A DNA stretch of 64,000 nucleotides from Nocardioides sp. Root1257 (GTDB lineage: Bacteria > Actinomycetota > Actinomycetes > Propionibacteriales > Nocardioidaceae). Where the stretch lies: contig NZ_LMDV01000009.1 in NCBI RefSeq assembly GCF_001425175.1, positions 788,534 to 852,533 on the forward strand. The letters are read 5' to 3'. This document shows positions 33,265 through 40,266 of this stretch, in pieces (positions within the stretch are counted from its first letter, which is position 1; every line of letters begins with the position of its first letter). The notes beneath the pieces were generated by a model. It ran no database searches. It had not been told where the DNA came from and saw only the letters and a program-made list of their open reading frames with translations. A program made the translations under genes and the position numbers.

Positions 33265-34500
33265 ATGACCACGATCACCAAGAAGCCCGTCAACCCCACC
33301 GCCCACCTGACCCCGGAGGACATCGAGCAGCTCGGCATCGAGCTCGACGCGATCCGCCAGGACGTGCTCGACAGCCGCGGCGAGCAGGACGCGGCGTACA
33401 TCCGCAACATCGTCACGGTGCAGCGCCGCCTCGAGCTGGCGTCGCGCGCCGTGCTGCTCGGCTCCGCGCTGCCGCCGCTGTGGGTGCTCGGCACCGTCGG
33501 CCTGTCCGTCGCCAAGATCCTCGAGAACATGGAGATCGGCCACAACGTCATGCACGGCCAGTGGGACTGGATGCGTGACCCGAAGATCCACTCGACCACC
33601 TGGGAGTGGGACAACGCGTCGACGGCCGACGGCTGGAAGCACGCGCACAACGAGATCCACCACACCTACACGAACATCGTCGGCAAGGACAACGACCTCG
33701 GCTACGGCATCATGCGCGTCGACGAGGACCAGCGCTGGCACCCGATGTACCTCGCGCAGCCGGTGTGGAACTTCATCAACGCCTGCTTCTTCGAGTACGG
33801 CATCGCGGCGTACGACCTCGAGCTGGGCCGCAACCTACGCATCCCCAAGGAGAAGCGCAGCGAGCAGTTCAAGACCAACCTCTCGAAGACGCTCAAGAAG
33901 ATCCGCAAGCAGGCCACGAAGGACTACGTCGTCAACCCGGCGCTGGCCATCCCGTTCGGCGGCTTCCTGCCGACGCTGGCCGCCAACTTCACCGCCAACC
34001 TGGTGCGCAACGTGTGGTCGCACTCGGTGATCATGTGCGGTCACTTCCCCGAGGGCGTCGAGACGTTCGAGAAGAAGTCGATCCCGGACGACGAGACCCG
34101 CGGTGAGTGGTACCTGCGCCAGATGCTCGGCTCGGCCAACATCTCCGGCTCGAAGGCCATGCACCTGATGAGCGGCAACCTGTCGCACCAGATCGAGCAC
34201 CACCTCTTCCCCGACCTGCCGTCCAACCGGTACGCCGAGGTCGCGCCCAAGGTCCAGGCGCTGTTCGACAAGTACGACCTCAACTACCACTCGGCCCCGC
34301 TGCCGCAGCAGGTCTACTCCGCCTGGCACAAGGTGGTCCGGCTGTCGCTGCCCAACGGCTGGCTCGAGACCACGACGGTCAAGAACCTCCCCGAGCAGAC
34401 CAAGCTGCTCTGGGCGATGACGACGAAGGGCCCGAAGGTCCGCCGCGCCGCCACCGCCCGCCTCCAGCAGCAGGCGCGCAGGATGACCAAGGCCGCCTGA
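33265..34500 (+). CDS. acyl-CoA fatty-acid desaturase (DesA3-like)
   Basis: 411 residues, integral membrane di-iron desaturase. The three histidine boxes are complete: GHNVMHGQ, HNEIHHTYTN and HQIEHHLFPDLP. Hydrophobic segments lie at SALPPLWVLGTVGLSVAKIL and around AIPFGGFLPTLAANF. It inserts a cis double bond (probably delta-9) into long-chain acyl-CoA at the membrane, with electrons from the preceding reductase. The ATG at 33265 follows GAGCGAGG. Co-expression with the reductase is near certain. Confidence 0.93.
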   Translation: MTTITKKPVNPTAHLTPEDIEQLGIELDAIRQDVLDSRGEQDAAYIRNIVTVQRRLELASRAVLLGSALPPLWVLGTVGLSVAKILENMEIGHNVMHGQWDWMRDPKIHSTTWEWDNASTADGWKHAHNEIHHTYTNIVGKDNDLGYGIMRVDEDQRWHPMYLAQPVWNFINACFFEYGIAAYDLELGRNLRIPKEKRSEQFKTNLSKTLKKIRKQATKDYVVNPALAIPFGGFLPTLAANFTANLVRNVWSHSVIMCGHFPEGVETFEKKSIPDDETRGEWYLRQMLGSANISGSKAMHLMSGNLSHQIEHHLFPDLPSNRYAEVAPKVQALFDKYDLNYHSAPLPQQVYSAWHKVVRLSLPNGWLETTTVKNLPEQTKLLWAMTTKGPKVRRAATARLQQQARRMTKAA

Positions 34501-34503
34501 GGC

Positions 34504-34623
34504 CTGCGGGTTTCACCGGTCAGCCGCCAAGGCCCGCGCGACACGCCGACGACCGACGGCGTGGCGCACGGGTTCTGGCTGCCAGGTCTGCGGGTTCTGG
34601 CGGTCAGCCGGTGAAACCCGCAG
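34504..34623. terminator. cruciform-like inverted repeat after the desaturase gene
   Basis: CTGCGGGTTTCACCGG (34504-34519) is perfectly complementary to CCGGTGAAACCCGCAG (34608-34623). Inside, CACGCCG (34542-34548) pairs with CGGCGTG (34557-34563), and CTGCGGGTT recurs near 34588. It fills the space between two convergent genes and probably ends transcription from both sides. Confidence 0.6.
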
Positions 34624-34638
34624 ACTTGCCGATCGCAG

Positions 34639-35742
34639 TCAGCGCCGCTGCAGGCGCGTGATCGCCAGCGGCGGCTGGCCGAGCGGGTTGGCGGCGGCGA
34701 CCTCGTCCATCGCATCCAGGGTGTTGCGCAGGTTGACGACCAGGGCGCCGTAGACGGGCCAGTGCGCCGGGGATCTCTCGAGCGCGCCGAGGTCGTCGAC
34801 CAGCGAGCTGAGCCGGACGTGGACGTCCCCGATCCGGTCCGGGTCCGCATCGGCGATCGCCCGCCCCGCGTCCCTGACGAGGAGCGGCCAGCGATCGCGG
34901 AAGCCAGGCTCCCACTGGTCGCGGCCGGCGACGTGGTAGCCGAGGGTGCGCGCCATGCTCCGGGTCTCGGCCACGGCCTGCTCCATGCGGCCCAGCAGGG
35001 CCTGCCAGCGCCGCGGGTCGCGAAGCCCACGCGCCGAGCGGCGCGGGTTCATCCGCCCGCTCTCCTGCGCTTGTCGCACGAGCGCCCAGGCGTGATCCAG
35101 ATCGGCGTCCAGCGAGCGGGTGCGATCGATCCACGCGGCGACGTCCTTGTCCGTGCAGGGTCCGACCATGCCGTCGCCGATGTCGATGAGCAGGGCGCCG
35201 ATGTCGTCGTCGATGCTGTTCATGGCCGAGATCGCCGTACGCCGGCGCAGTGGCGGCCAGACGACGGCGTTCACGAGCAGGCCCACGACGATGCCGATGG
35301 CGGTGTCGAGGAGCCGGTCGAGCAGCAGGGAGTCGTCACTCGTGTAGCCGGTCGTCAGCACCACCATCGCGGTGGCCGCGACCGTGATCGCTTCGGAGCC
35401 GAACCAGTCCAGTGCGCCCACCACCAGTCCCAGCGTGATCACCACGGCGACCGAGACCGTGTCCAGCCCGAGCGCGTTGCCGACCGCCCAGGCGAGCACC
35501 ACCCCGACGACCGCCGCGGTGACCTGCTGGAGCCCGCGCGAGAACGTCCGGTACACCGTCGCGTGCACCACCAGCAGTGCGGCCCAGGGGGCGAGGAACG
35601 ACTGCGACAACGAGAACGCCTCGGTGGCGAGCACCCAGGCGAGCACGGCCGCGAGCGCCGTCTTGAGGAGCTGGGTGACGTCGGTCCAGAAGACGGGGTC
35701 GTTGGACCGACGTCGCCACTCATCGGGCAGGGAGGCAGTCAT
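34639..35742 (-). CDS. FUSC/aromatic acid exporter-like membrane protein
   Basis: 367 residues from the ATG at 35742; a TTG at 35775 would add 11 residues. Six N-terminal hydrophobic helices (LLKTALAAVLAWVLATEAF, LAPWAALLVVHATVY, VTAAVVGVVLAWAVGNALG, VAVVITLGLVVGALDWF, AATAMVVLTTGY, AIGIVVGLLVNAVVWPPL) are followed by a ~180-residue soluble helical C-terminal half. This is the layout of half-size ArAE/FUSC proteins linked to efflux of aromatic or weak acids. Substrate unknown. The 3' end is separated from the desaturase by a terminator-like repeat. Confidence 0.82.
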   Translation of the reverse strand: MTASLPDEWRRRSNDPVFWTDVTQLLKTALAAVLAWVLATEAFSLSQSFLAPWAALLVVHATVYRTFSRGLQQVTAAVVGVVLAWAVGNALGLDTVSVAVVITLGLVVGALDWFGSEAITVAATAMVVLTTGYTSDDSLLLDRLLDTAIGIVVGLLVNAVVWPPLRRRTAISAMNSIDDDIGALLIDIGDGMVGPCTDKDVAAWIDRTRSLDADLDHAWALVRQAQESGRMNPRRSARGLRDPRRWQALLGRMEQAVAETRSMARTLGYHVAGRDQWEPGFRDRWPLLVRDAGRAIADADPDRIGDVHVRLSSLVDDLGALERSPAHWPVYGALVVNLRNTLDAMDEVAAANPLGQPPLAITRLQRR

Positions 35743-35771
35743 CTGGGGACGGTAACCGTCTCCGCCCGAGG

Positions 35772-36635
35772 TCAACCCCCGATCGCGTCCAGCTCGGCGA
35801 CGTCCTCGGCCGACAGCACCAGGCCCGCACCGGCGACGTTCTCGCGCAGGTGCGCCACGGACGAGGTGCCGGGGATCAGCAGGATGTTCGGCGAGCGCTG
35901 GAGCAGCCAGGCCAGCGCGACCGCCATCGGCGACGCGTCGAGCCGCGTGGCGACGGCCGACAGCGCCGAGGACTGGAGCGGGCTGAAGCCGCCGAGCGGG
36001 AAGTACGGCGCGTACGCGATCCCCTGCTCCGCCAGGGCGTCGATGAGCTCGTCATCGCCGCGGTGGGCGAGGTTGTACTCGTTCTGCACCTGCACGACCG
36101 GGGCGATCGCCTGGGCCTCGGCGACCTGGCCGGCCGACACGGTCGAGAGCCCGATGTGCCGCACGAGGCCCTCCTCCTGGAGGGCGGCCATCGCCTCCAT
36201 CCGCTCGGCGATCGACGCGGCGGGATCGTCCATGATCCGCAGGTTCACGACGTCCATCGCCTCGAGGCCCAGGTTGTCGAGGTTGTCGAGCACGCCCTGG
36301 CGCAGCTCGGCGGGCGACTGGGCGGGCAGCCAGCCACCCTCCTCGTCGCGGCGGCCGCCGACCTTGGTGACGATCACGAGGTCGGCGCCGTACGGGTGCA
36401 GCGCCTCCTTGATCAGCCGGTTGGTGACGTGCGGGCCGTAGAAGTCGCTGGTGTCGATGTGGTTGATGCCGAGGGCGCGGACCTCACGCAGGACCGCGAG
36501 CGCGCCGTCGTGGTCGGCCGGCGGCCCGAAGACGTGCGGGCCGGCGAGCTGCATGGCGCCGTACCCGACGCGGGCGACCGTGCGGTCGCCCATCGTCCAG
36601 GTGCCGCCGGGGAGTGTCGTCGTCGAAGTAGTCAT
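35772..36635 (-). CDS. aldo/keto reductase, copy 1
   Basis: 287 residues, standard (beta/alpha)8 AKR. Seen: RVGYGAMQLAG, NHIDTSDFYG (catalytic Asp and Tyr), LVIVTKVGG (Lys), a shortened His region, SPMAVALAWLLQRSPNILLIPGTSS (NADPH-binding) and LRENVAG. It reduces carbonyls with NADPH; substrate unknown. It is divergent from an XRE/MmyB-type regulator, a very common pairing in which the regulator controls the oxidoreductase. A close paralogue lies at 46368-47189. Confidence 0.9.
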   Translation of the reverse strand: MTTSTTTLPGGTWTMGDRTVARVGYGAMQLAGPHVFGPPADHDGALAVLREVRALGINHIDTSDFYGPHVTNRLIKEALHPYGADLVIVTKVGGRRDEEGGWLPAQSPAELRQGVLDNLDNLGLEAMDVVNLRIMDDPAASIAERMEAMAALQEEGLVRHIGLSTVSAGQVAEAQAIAPVVQVQNEYNLAHRGDDELIDALAEQGIAYAPYFPLGGFSPLQSSALSAVATRLDASPMAVALAWLLQRSPNILLIPGTSSVAHLRENVAGAGLVLSAEDVAELDAIGG

Positions 36636-36737
36636 GGCCCCACCGTGCGTCGCGGGCGCACCGACACCCAGAGCCCCGCTGATCCTGGGAGTGAGGGGAC
36701 CAGGGACGGCCGGGCTCGCGCGGCTACCGTGAACCAG

Positions 36738-37658
36738 GTGAGTGACGACGCCGGTCCGAAGGACAACCGCCTGGGCGACTACCTGCGGGCCCGTCGCGAG
36801 CTGGTGTCGCCCGAGAGCGTCGGCCTGCCCGGCCACGGCGTACGCCGGGTCGCCGGCCTGCGGCGCGAGGAGGTCGCCATGCTCGCCGGCATCAGCGCGG
36901 ACTACTACCTCCGCCTCGAGCAGGGCCGCGACCGCAACCCGTCGGTCCAGGTGCTCGAGGCCCTCGCCGGCGTCCTCCAGCTCGACGCGACCGCCACCGA
37001 CTACCTGCTCCGGCTGGGGGCGCCGAAGCCCCGGCGTCGCGTCCGCCGACCGCGTCCGGAGACGGTGCCGACGGCGACCGCCCAGCTGTTGAGCGTGATC
37101 GGGCTCCCGGCGTTCATCGAGGGCCGCTACCTGGACGTGCTCGCCGCCAACCCGCTCGTCACCGCCCTGTCGCCCAACGTGCGGGTCGGCGAGAACCGGC
37201 TGCGCTCGATCTTCCTCGATCCCGATGAGCGGACCCTGCACCCCGACTGGGCGCGCACGGCGCCGCGCCTGGTCGCCGGCTTCCGCAACCGGATCGGCGA
37301 CCGCGTCGACGACCCCCGGGTGGTCCAGCTCGTCGGCGAGCTGTCCCTGGGGAGCGAGGAGTTCCGCAGGGCCTGGGCGCGCCACGACGTGAAGCCCATC
37401 CAGAGCCGCTCCATCCGCATCGACCACCCCCAGGTGGGCGAGATCGAGCTCGACCTCTCGAAGCTCGCGATCGAGGGCACCGACGGCCAGATGCTGGTGA
37501 TCTACCACGCCGTACCGGGGACCGAGGCGGCCGACAAGCTCGCCCTGCTGTCGTCCCTCGTCGGGGTAGTCCCTGACGGAATGGTCCTCGACACGCCGTA
37601 CGACGGGACCGAAACGTCAGGGACTACCCCGGCGGCCGGCCGGCCCCGTCCAGCATGA
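36738..37658 (+). CDS. XRE-family regulator with MmyB-like ligand-binding domain
   Basis: 306 residues. N-terminal HTH: LGDYLRARRELVSPESVGL, RVAGLRREEVAMLAGISADYYLRLEQGRD. The C-terminal PAS-like MmyB domain is visible as RYLDVLAANPLVTALSP, RSIFLDPDERTLHPDWA and IDHPQVGEIELD. In streptomycetes such regulators (MmyB type) bind fatty-acid-like ligands and often repress a divergent dehydrogenase. Start chosen at GTG 36738 because TACCGT (36725-36730) lies 7 nt upstream, fitting a leaderless transcript; GTG 36729 is an alternative. The last 30 codons contain a 17-bp inverted repeat. Confidence 0.9.
   Translation: MSDDAGPKDNRLGDYLRARRELVSPESVGLPGHGVRRVAGLRREEVAMLAGISADYYLRLEQGRDRNPSVQVLEALAGVLQLDATATDYLLRLGAPKPRRRVRRPRPETVPTATAQLLSVIGLPAFIEGRYLDVLAANPLVTALSPNVRVGENRLRSIFLDPDERTLHPDWARTAPRLVAGFRNRIGDRVDDPRVVQLVGELSLGSEEFRRAWARHDVKPIQSRSIRIDHPQVGEIELDLSKLAIEGTDGQMLVIYHAVPGTEAADKLALLSSLVGVVPDGMVLDTPYDGTETSGTTPAAGRPRPA
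37562..37631. repeat. 17-bp perfect inverted repeat spanning the regulator's 3' end
   Basis: 37562-37578 (CGGGGTAGTCCCTGACG) is the exact complement of 37615-37631, with a 36-bp loop. Both arms are coding. It ends 35 bp before the next ATG. It could be an RNA hairpin, an operator pair or an inserted repeat; see findings. Confidence 0.75.
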
Positions 37659-37665
37659 TCTCCCC

Positions 37666-38064
37666 ATGAGGTTCACCGAGCACGAGCTGACCGCGGCCCT
37701 GACGGGAGCGGCGAAGAGCGTGCTGGCCGCGCAGGACAAGTCCGTGCGCAAGGGCAGGCGGAGCGTCGACGAGGCGTGGGCCGAGCTCACCCAGTACGGC
37801 CGGTTCCAGCTGCTCGACGGCCTCGGCGACCAGGTGCTGCCGGTGCTCGTCGCGCTCCCGGACGTCGAGGTGGAGGCCGGCACCCGCCCCACCTTCACCG
37901 AGGAGCAGGTGACGGCGACGGTGGAGGGACAGGTCGGGGACGACCTCGGCCGGCTTCGGCGCGCGGTGACGGTGAAGGCGCGCGTCGCCCTGGTGCAGGT
38001 CGCGCTCGCTCACGTGCCGCCGCGGCAGGACCCGGATGCCCTGATCGTGCCCGACCACCTCTGA
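37666..38064 (+). CDS. conserved hypothetical protein
   Basis: 132 residues, soluble and mostly helical. It begins MRFTEHELTAALTGAAKSVL and has a mid segment SVDEAWAELTQYGRFQLLDGLGDQVLPVL; no cysteines, signal peptide or membrane helix. I do not recognise a family with a known function. A CATGAT hexamer lies 6 nt before the ATG and could be a leaderless -10. It is 7 bp downstream of the XRE regulator and may be transcribed with it or from its own promoter. Confidence 0.7.
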   Translation: MRFTEHELTAALTGAAKSVLAAQDKSVRKGRRSVDEAWAELTQYGRFQLLDGLGDQVLPVLVALPDVEVEAGTRPTFTEEQVTATVEGQVGDDLGRLRRAVTVKARVALVQVALAHVPPRQDPDALIVPDHL

Positions 38065-38103
38065 CACACTCGGTCCGACGGATCAGCTGCCGAACGAGGT
38101 GAC

Positions 38104-40266
38104 GTGGCATCGAAGGAGCGGGCGCGCCGGTGGACCGTCGTCGCCTGCCTCGTCGTCATCGTGGTCCAGGCGGTCGCCCTCGCCACCCTGACGCTCCGCG
38201 GGGGTGAGCGCGCACCGCACCACGTCCCGCTGCTGATCGCCGGGCCGGCGGTCGTCGCCGAGTCCCTCGCCGGCGAGGCGGGCTCGATGCCGGGGGAGCC
38301 CTTCGACGCCACCTGGACCGACGACGAGGACGAGGCGCGGGCGGCGATCCTGGACGGGACCGTCGTCGCCGCCGTCCTCGTCGACCTGCGCACGACCCAG
38401 GACGTCGTGCTCGTCAACGCCCGGGCCGACCACGCCCTCAACGACGCCGTGGTCGAAAGCATCGCGTCGGTCGAGCGCGCCCACGACCGCACCGTCACGG
38501 TCGAGGAGCTCGCGAAGGAGGGGGCGGACGGCGCGGCCGGTCGGGTCCGCATGCACGTGCTGCTGCTGGGAGCGGTGGGGTTCGGCTTCGTGCTGCTGAT
38601 CTCGCTGGTCCGCGGGCCGGTCGCGAGCTCGGCACGGCTCGGCGTCCTGCGCGTGGTCGCTCTCGCGGGGGTCTCCGTGGCGGGCGCCGCGCTGTTGCAG
38701 GTGGTCCCCGCGACGAGGCTCCCCGGCGACGACCTCGCGATCATCGGCCTCGGTGCCCTCTACGCCTTCTCGCTGGGCGCCCTGGCCCTGGCGGTCGAGG
38801 CCCTCGCCGGCCTGGTCGGCCTGACGGCCGCGGCGGCGTCGTACTTCGTGCTCGCCACGCCGCTGCTCGCCGGCACCAGCCACCACCTGCTCCCGCCGCC
38901 GTGGTCGAGGGTGACCCCGTGGATGCCGATCGGCGCGGCCCAGGAGGCCCTCGGCACCGTGGCGTACTTCGACCCCGGCCGCGCCGTGCAGCCGGCCCTG
39001 GTCGTCGCCGCGGCCGGGCTGCTCGCGGTCCTCGCGCTGGTGCTCGCCCGGCAGCTGCGGTTCCACGACCTCGGGGTAGGCAGTCCGGCAGCGAAGGCGG
39101 TGCCGGTGCGGCACTGGCGGCTCTGGGTGGTCGGCTCCGTGCTGCCGCTGGCGGTCCTGCTCGGACTGGCGATCGCGTTCGTGCCGACCGACGTGGTGGA
39201 GGCCGCGTCGTTGCCGAGCGTGGCGACGGAGACGTCGTGCGTCGACAGGGGAGGTCGGCCCCGGGACGTCGCCGAACTCAACCACCAGATCGCGACGTTG
39301 CAGGGCAGCCCGGCCTTCCAGGGGGGCGACGTCGGCGCCGACGTCCAGCTCGCCGACGGTCGCTTCCTCGTGGTCTTCGGTGACACCCTGCGCAGCGCCG
39401 ACTTCGACGGCCCGCGGTTCGCGCGCAACTCGATGATGCTGTGGGACACCGACTGCGTCTCGGTCGTCCTGCCTCCCTCGCACGGCGCCCTGATCCCCGA
39501 CCGGGTCGACGGGGTCGGCTACTGGCCGATGTCCACCGCGGTGGCCCACCGGCCCGGCTACGACCTGGTGCTCGTCTCGGCGCAGCGGGTGAAGGCGACC
39601 GGCGGCGGCTCGTTCGACTTCGCCAACCTGGGTCCGGCCCTGGCGGTGTTCGTGGTGGCCGAGGGGCAGACCCCCCAGCTGATCAAGGTCGAGGACATCG
39701 GGGCCGACGACTCGAAGAGGAGCCGGCCGGAGTGGGGCGCTGCGATGGCCGTCGACGACGACTGGCTCTACCTCTACGGGACGGCCAACCCGGACAAGGA
39801 GGGCGTGTTCGGCTTCTCGCTGCGGGTGGCGCGGGTCCGGCCGGAGGACGTCCTCGAATCGTCCAAGTGGCGCTTCTGGGACGGCTCTCACTGGCAGCGC
39901 ACGCCCAGCAGGTCCGCCGAGCTGCTGCCGGCCGTCGGCGGGGTGTCGCAGACCCTGAGCGTCTTCCCCAGCGGCAAGCGCTGGTATGCCCTCAGCAAGC
40001 GGGACGGCGACCTCGGCGACCAGATGGTCTTCTGGACGGCCCCCGCGCCGACCGGCCCCTTCACGCCGACCGACCCGGTCGCGTCGCTGCCGGCCGACCC
40101 GGACAGCGGAGCGGTGACCTATATGCCCCTCGCACACCCGCAGATCTTCCCGGAGGCCGGGACCATGGTGGCGTCGTACAGCAACAACAACACCGATCCC
40201 CAGAAGATCAAGGCGGATCCGACGCTCTACCGGCCGACGTTCCTCCGGGTGCCACTGCCGAGGTGA
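38104..40266 (+). CDS. membrane-domain protein fused to a DUF4185-like beta-propeller
   Basis: 720 residues, GTG start. Residues 10-32 form a signal-anchor helix; 33-150 is an extracytoplasmic segment; about six membrane helices follow between 150 and 375 (for example HVLLLGAVGFGFVLLISLV, LGLALAIAF-type segment near 360), reminiscent of ABC-2/YhgE-type permeases. Residues ~385-720 resemble the DUF4185 five-bladed propeller of glycoside-hydrolase-like proteins (GADVQLADGRFLVVFGDT, ARNSMMLWD, WLYLYGT, GDQMVFWTAP). The propeller is predicted outside the cell. No ATPase partner is encoded nearby. Function unknown. Its last 59 bp overlap the convergent MMPL gene. Confidence 0.7.
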   Translation: MASKERARRWTVVACLVVIVVQAVALATLTLRGGERAPHHVPLLIAGPAVVAESLAGEAGSMPGEPFDATWTDDEDEARAAILDGTVVAAVLVDLRTTQDVVLVNARADHALNDAVVESIASVERAHDRTVTVEELAKEGADGAAGRVRMHVLLLGAVGFGFVLLISLVRGPVASSARLGVLRVVALAGVSVAGAALLQVVPATRLPGDDLAIIGLGALYAFSLGALALAVEALAGLVGLTAAAASYFVLATPLLAGTSHHLLPPPWSRVTPWMPIGAAQEALGTVAYFDPGRAVQPALVVAAAGLLAVLALVLARQLRFHDLGVGSPAAKAVPVRHWRLWVVGSVLPLAVLLGLAIAFVPTDVVEAASLPSVATETSCVDRGGRPRDVAELNHQIATLQGSPAFQGGDVGADVQLADGRFLVVFGDTLRSADFDGPRFARNSMMLWDTDCVSVVLPPSHGALIPDRVDGVGYWPMSTAVAHRPGYDLVLVSAQRVKATGGGSFDFANLGPALAVFVVAEGQTPQLIKVEDIGADDSKRSRPEWGAAMAVDDDWLYLYGTANPDKEGVFGFSLRVARVRPEDVLESSKWRFWDGSHWQRTPSRSAELLPAVGGVSQTLSVFPSGKRWYALSKRDGDLGDQMVFWTAPAPTGPFTPTDPVASLPADPDSGAVTYMPLAHPQIFPEAGTMVASYSNNNTDPQKIKADPTLYRPTFLRVPLPR

